Part shown: positions 15,772 to 20,166 of the stretch, in pieces
Layout: every line of letters starts with the position of its first letter
How positions within the stretch are numbered: the stretch's first letter is position 1
Assembly (NCBI GenBank): GCA_900551385.1
Contig: URVS01000004.1
Span: forward strand, 1-20,166
Origin: an uncultured Mollicutes bacterium
GTDB lineage: Bacteria > Bacillota_I > Bacilli_A > RFN20 > CAG-449
Direction of reading: 5' to 3'
Length of the DNA: 20,166 nucleotides
Program-made: the position numbers and the translations under genes
The notes under the pieces: generated by a model
The model's input: only the letters and a program-made list of their open reading frames with translations
Told to the model about the DNA's origin: nothing
The model's database searches: none

Positions 15772-17418
15772 TTATTCAACACCAATAATAAACGAATATA
15801 CCGGTTGATTACCAGTTTTTATATCAAATTCAATATCTTGATATTTATCAGTTAAATAAGAAGATAATTTATCAACTTCTTCTTTTGTAACATCTTCACC
15901 AACTAATATTGTAACAATAGAAGAATAATCATCAATCATTGATTCAATAGTTTCAATAGTTGCTTGAACTTTATCAGGATTAGAACAAAGAATTGTTTTA
16001 TTAGAAATACCTATAAATTCATCTTTTTTAATTTCTACTCCATCAATAGAAGTATCTTTAATTGCAAATGTAACTTGTCCAGATTTAACACTTTCAAGTG
16101 AAGCAGTCATTTCACTAGTATTAGCATCAAAATCTTCTTCAGGGTTAAACATCATACATGCAGTAAGTCCTTGAGGAATAGTTTTAGTAGGAATAACCCT
16201 TGCTTCAACTCCTTCATCACAAACTTCGCATGCTTGATTTGCAGCCATAATAATATTTGAATTATTAGGTAAAATAAAGACTTTCTTAGCATTAACTTGT
16301 TTAATTGCTTTAATAAAATCATCAGTTGAAGGGTTCATTGTTTGTCCACCAGTGACAACATAATCAACTCTATATTCTTTAAATAATTCTTCTACACCTT
16401 TACCTGCTGCAACAGCAATAATACCATATTCTTTTTGCTCTTGTTTTTTACTTTCAGGAGCCTTACCACTATTAGCAAGTTCAGTATGTTGTTCTGACAT
16501 ATTTTCAATTTTAATTTTTACAAATTCTCCAAATTGTTGAGCATAATTTAATAAATATCCTGGAATTAAAGTATGAACATGTACTTTAACTATATCTTCA
16601 TCTCTAACAATGACTATTGAATTACCATGTGAAGATAAAACAGAAGAAAATCTTTTTTCAACAAAAGGTTTTTTACCTGCTTCAGAAGGATTTTCAGGTA
16701 CTCTTAATAAAAATTCAGTACAATATCCAAATTCTTTACCTTCCATTTCAGCACCTGCTGCTTGAGTTTCATTTTCAGTTACAGTTGCCATATTTTTTTC
16801 AATAACATTACCTAAAACAGCTTGTTGGAAACCTTCAAGTATTTTAACTAAACCTGTCCCACCTGAATCAACAACACCAACTTCTTTAAGAACAGGTAAT
16901 AAATCAGGAGTTCTATTTAATGATGCTTTTGCTTCTTTAAGTAAAACATCAAAACATTTCTCAATAGTCCAATTTGGTTCAACTTTTTCATTTAATAATT
17001 CACTTGATTCACGAATTACAGTTAAAATTGTACCTTCAACTGGTCTCATAACAGCTTTATATGCGACATTTTTACCAGAAATAAAAGCTTCTGCTAAATC
17101 AGTAGCGTTAATTGTTTCTTTTCCTTCTAAAGCCATAGAAAAACCACGGAAAATTTGAGATAAAATAACGCCAGAGTTTCCTCTAGCACCCATTAATAAG
17201 CCTTTTGAAAAAGCTTTTGAAATATCATATACGCTAATATCATTTCTATTAGCGACTTCTTTTGCACCAGAAGAAATAGTAAGGTTCATATTTGTACCTG
17301 TATCACCATCTGGAACTGGAAAAACATTTAATGCATCTACTTCTGGATAACAATTAAAAAGATTGTTAGCACCAGAAATAATCATTTCTTTTAGAGTTAA
17401 TCCATTAATTACTTTCAT
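15772..17418 (-). CDS. fakA: Fatty acid kinase catalytic subunit FakA
   Basis: 548 residues, the usual length of FakA/YloV. With a FakB lipid carrier it phosphorylates fatty acids, yielding acyl-phosphate for PlsX/PlsY. The N-terminal DhaL-type ATP-binding domain (1-200) has NVFPVPDGDTGTNMNLT (31-47), MGARGNSGVILSQ and VDSGGTGL. A middle domain contains KVHVHT, and a C-terminal EDD-type domain has YGIIAVAAGKG and GQTMNPSTDD. ATG 17418 has GGAGG 8 nt upstream. It follows the Asp23-family gene by 17 nt, the order conserved in Bacilli, and is closed by a strong terminator. No fakB (degV-like) gene lies in the window. Together with the missing fab genes, this suggests the use of exogenous fatty acids (inference). 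Confidence 0.95.
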   Translation of the reverse strand: MKVINGLTLKEMIISGANNLFNCYPEVDALNVFPVPDGDTGTNMNLTISSGAKEVANRNDISVYDISKAFSKGLLMGARGNSGVILSQIFRGFSMALEGKETINATDLAEAFISGKNVAYKAVMRPVEGTILTVIRESSELLNEKVEPNWTIEKCFDVLLKEAKASLNRTPDLLPVLKEVGVVDSGGTGLVKILEGFQQAVLGNVIEKNMATVTENETQAAGAEMEGKEFGYCTEFLLRVPENPSEAGKKPFVEKRFSSVLSSHGNSIVIVRDEDIVKVHVHTLIPGYLLNYAQQFGEFVKIKIENMSEQHTELANSGKAPESKKQEQKEYGIIAVAAGKGVEELFKEYRVDYVVTGGQTMNPSTDDFIKAIKQVNAKKVFILPNNSNIIMAANQACEVCDEGVEARVIPTKTIPQGLTACMMFNPEEDFDANTSEMTASLESVKSGQVTFAIKDTSIDGVEIKKDEFIGISNKTILCSNPDKVQATIETIESMIDDYSSIVTILVGEDVTKEEVDKLSSYLTDKYQDIEFDIKTGNQPVYSFIIGVE

Positions 17419-17435
17419 GTAAAAAACCTCCGATC

Positions 17436-17795
17436 CTAGATATTTTTAATACCTTGGACATAGACATTGATTGCCTTAAATTTAATATTGAATTTTTGCT
17501 CTAAATCGTATTTAACTTTCTTTTGTACTTCTGTAACAACTTCAGTAATACGAACCCCATAAGCAACAATTATAAAAATATCAATTTCATAAGAACTAGC
17601 TTTATTGTTCCTTCTAACAACTACACCTTGAATAACATTATTTTTTCTAAAATAATTTTCAATGTCATTAAAAGACTTATTTGTAGCCATTCCTACAACA
17701 CCATAACATTGTTCAGCAGCATTTGCAGCAGCACTAGATATTGCTTGTAAAGAAATGTCAATCTTTCCATATTTTGTGGATTTATCAACGATCAT
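17436..17795 (-). CDS. yloU: Asp23/Gls24 family protein (YloU-like)
   Basis: 119 residues from ATG 17795, which has AGGAGG 8 nt upstream; an in-frame TTG one codon earlier is less likely. Asp23/Gls24 proteins are small envelope-stress-linked proteins, some of them membrane-tethered, and the copy beside fakA is conserved across Bacilli. Visible family features are the opening GKIDISLQAISSAAANAAEQCYGVVG pattern (residues about 11-36), the basic centre VVVRRNNK, the strand EIDIFIIVAYGVRI and the terminal VNVYVQGI. It is the first gene of the yloU-fakA unit. Its molecular role is not known. Confidence 0.9.
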   Translation of the reverse strand: MIVDKSTKYGKIDISLQAISSAAANAAEQCYGVVGMATNKSFNDIENYFRKNNVIQGVVVRRNNKASSYEIDIFIIVAYGVRITEVVTEVQKKVKYDLEQKFNIKFKAINVYVQGIKNI

Positions 17796-17825
17796 CAAAA
17801 AAGCCTCCTTAATAGTTGCAAAAGT

Positions 17826-17836
17826 ATTTTACCATA
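17826..17836 (-). promoter_or_regulatory. Possible extended -10 promoter for yloU-fakA
   Basis: TGGTAAAAT on the minus strand (an extended -10 with the box TAAAAT at 17831-17826) lies about 30 nt before the yloU start. No convincing -35 box is present. The rest of 17837-17980 is almost pure A/T with no gene or clear signal. Confidence 0.4.
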
Positions 17837-17980
17837 TAACATATAAAATAAACACTTTTTTAATATAAATAAAGAAATTTTAATACTAAAAATGTAATAA
17901 AATTAATATATAAATACTATTTATATATAAAATAATATGATCATAAAATATATTAATTATGTATTAATAACAGAATATAT

Positions 17981-18016
17981 AAAAAAAAAAGAGCCCGGCA
18001 ACTTGCCGCTCTCTCA
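17981..18016 (-). terminator. rRNA operon terminator overlapping the 5S 3' end
   Basis: Ten T follow directly after the 3' end of 5S. The terminal 5S sequence can form an alternative hairpin (AGAGC with GCTCT, and GGCA with TGCC, with a two-base bulge) that competes with the normal 5S closing helix. No separate downstream hairpin is seen, so the rRNA operon appears to end here. Confidence 0.55.
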
Positions 18017-18099
18017 TAAGATACCATAGCCACCATGGTGCTTAACTTCTGTGTTCGGGATGGGAACAGGTGTGTCCACCACGTCATCATCACCAGACT
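17992..18099 (-). rRNA. rrf: 5S ribosomal RNA
   Basis: About 108 nt. The minus strand shows conserved 5S blocks: CCCATCCCGAACACAGAAG, TTAAGCACCATGGTGGC and a helix-I pairing of AGTCTGG at the 5' end with CCGGGCT at the 3' end. It lies about 80 nt after 23S. The spacer holds a TTTTCAGAGAACAA stretch of the type often seen in Bacilli rRNA spacers, and no tRNA. Exact ends are estimated from the helix. Confidence 0.95.
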
Positions 18100-18180
18100 C
18101 TTTTTTTTCGATTGTTCTCTGAAAACCAGATAATAATTTATTTCGTTCTTTCTTACAAATACTTTTATTTAGTTACATAT

Positions 18181-19054
<874 letters not shown>

Positions 19055-19113
19055 GAGCATGACGTGCATCTGATGATGCTCTTTCGTTAATAGCCATTTA
19101 TTTTCCCTCCTTC

Positions 19114-20166
19114 TTATTCTGTTACTCTGCTTGAAAACTGGAATTTATATGTCAGATACAGGTGCTCGATAGAATCCTTATCGATCACTTCGATGTCACA
19201 ATATGCATAATCCCCATCAGACGGATATGTTGTGTTCTCAGAGGCTGTTCCGGACACCAGTTTCCCTTCATTGATCATTGCATTGATTACACTTTGAAGC
19301 TGGCTTACAACAGTAGCTCTTCCGTTTACATCATTGTCAACCTTTCCAATCAGGGCATCTGCCTGATCATTGCATCTCGTAATCAACTCATATCTTGTTT
19401 TCGTCCTTCTGATTTTCTTCCAACCATCATCCTGATTATCTGCCGGACTTACCAGCGTATTGATTGCACTGTCAATCCAGATCTGGCCGTTTGTATTCGT
19501 ACTCAAAACAAGGCAGCCTTTCTGTTCCGCCGTTGAAATTTCCGTTGGTGTTAGCGCATCATTCAGTTTTGTGTATCCTTCCATCACCGTATGTGTCAAG
19601 GACTTATTTGAAGCAGTCGCCGCAATCATTCCTGCTATTCTTGCAGCAACAAGGTATCCTTCAACAAGCTCACCGGAAATTTCCGCAGATGCATTCAATA
19701 CATAGTGCATTTTCTCGCTGTTGAATGCCGCAGCGTGTGCCATTCTTTCTGTGAGTGCGACATTCTTCTTCTCAGCAACAACAGCCATTGCAAGCTGACC
19801 AGCATTAAATATACGATCAACAAAGGATGCGAGAAGCTGATGTACTGCCGTATCTTCCGTATCCACACAAACACAGTTAAACCGATACGCTTCTGCTGCA
19901 ACAAAAGCATCACTGTATTCAGTATTTGTTGCGGTTGGTGCAGTTCCTGGAGTAAATACCTCTTCACTTACATCTGCCAGAATCCCCGTTGCACTTGCCA
20001 TAACTTCAGATGTAAAGTATCTTGAGTTTATAAAAGCCTGATTAAGCGACTTAACCTCATCGTCACCGGCAGGGAATTCCAGTTTTTCAAATTCTTTTGC
20101 ACCGGAATAGATGATGCACTCTTTCGTTTTTGAATCAGAAAGTTTTTCTCTTACTGTAATCGCAAA
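19114..20166 (-). CDS. Phage tail sheath protein, C-terminal part
   Basis: At least 350 residues; the frame stays open to the window edge, so the true start lies outside, and the internal ATG at 20001 is not the beginning. The sheath of contractile-tailed phages surrounds the tail tube and shortens on infection. Supporting features: FAITVREK and INSRYFTSEV (in the part before 20001), ALTPTEISTAEQKGCLVL, the run GWKKIRRTKTRYELITR, GKVDNDVNGRATVVSQLQS, and the closing strand DKDSIEHLYLTYKFQF, which matches the usual I-E-x-[IL]-Y-x-T end of Firmicutes sheaths. A probable tail tube gene follows, as expected. Base composition is strikingly different from the host block: 29 of 60 bases are G/C at 19201-19260, against 9 of 60 at 10501-10560. 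It probably comes from another organism or its prophage. Confidence 0.78.
   Translation of the reverse strand, partial: FAITVREKLSDSKTKECIIYSGAKEFEKLEFPAGDDEVKSLNQAFINSRYFTSEVMASATGILADVSEEVFTPGTAPTATNTEYSDAFVAAEAYRFNCVCVDTEDTAVHQLLASFVDRIFNAGQLAMAVVAEKKNVALTERMAHAAAFNSEKMHYVLNASAEISGELVEGYLVAARIAGMIAATASNKSLTHTVMEGYTKLNDALTPTEISTAEQKGCLVLSTNTNGQIWIDSAINTLVSPADNQDDGWKKIRRTKTRYELITRCNDQADALIGKVDNDVNGRATVVSQLQSVINAMINEGKLVSGTASENTTYPSDGDYAYCDIEVIDKDSIEHLYLTYKFQFSSRVTE

Noticed and set aside
19160..20025. Open frames on the + strand and an alternative minus frame across the phage segment
   Set aside because: They are shadows of the tail sheath gene; only the long minus-strand frame has consistent family motifs and continues to the window edge.
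19055..20166. A prophage integrated into the 23S rRNA gene
   Set aside because: The join is in the middle of a phage structural gene rather than at an integrase or attachment end, and it coincides with a short word common to both sequences. An assembly chimera is simpler.

Overview
The window is an assembled stretch from a very AT-rich, low-GC Bacillota-type bacterium (Erysipelotrichia/Acholeplasma/RF39-like gut lineages fit best; this placement is inference). The core gene order follows the Bacillus subtilis block yloU-fakA-recG-plsX-rnc-ftsY-ylxM-ffh. plsX ends in an in-frame TGA and TGG codes Trp, so the Mycoplasma code (TGA = Trp) does not apply. All host genes read on the minus strand, so the functional order runs from right to left.

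Layout, right to left. (1) 20166-19055: a fragment of a tailed phage from a visibly less AT-rich source, holding a tail sheath protein (open at the window edge) and the first codons of a probable tail tube protein. (2) At about 19054-19035 the phage gene runs straight into the middle of a 23S rRNA gene through a stretch that reads well as both. This is most simply an assembly chimera. (3) 19054-17992: the 3' third of 23S rRNA and a complete 5S rRNA, followed by a T-run. (4) 17795-9108: housekeeping block: Asp23-family yloU, fatty-acid kinase fakA, a terminator, recG, plsX, rnc, ftsY, a small three-helix membrane protein, ylxM and ffh, closed by a terminator. The fapR, fabD, fabG, acpP and smc genes often found in this block are absent here. 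(5) 8990-6742: an AgrC-like sensor kinase with a LytTR response regulator, and their control regions. (6) 6812-1: a surface carbohydrate operon: Ig-like lipoprotein, permuted GH3 glycoside hydrolase with a membrane segment at each end, an unlisted 41-residue peptide, and a large secreted protein whose C-terminal ~220-residue module is a paralogue of the one in the lipoprotein.

The most interesting part is how (5) and (6) seem to be wired. The two-component operon has consensus -35 (TTGACA) and -10 (TATAAT) boxes whose 18-nt spacer carries a run of ten G, very unusual in this AT-rich DNA and the classic layout of a phase-variable promoter. Directly after the kinase stop codon, upstream of the surface operon, lie two perfect 12-bp direct repeats with a 21-bp period and GTT cores, the layout of a LytTR-family operator, ending 4 bp before a weak -35 box with a consensus -10. 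I infer a circuit in which slippage in the G-tract sets the level of a LytTR regulator that activates a surface glycan-binding and glycan-hydrolysing operon. A second pair of repeats upstream of the regulator promoter suggests autoregulation.
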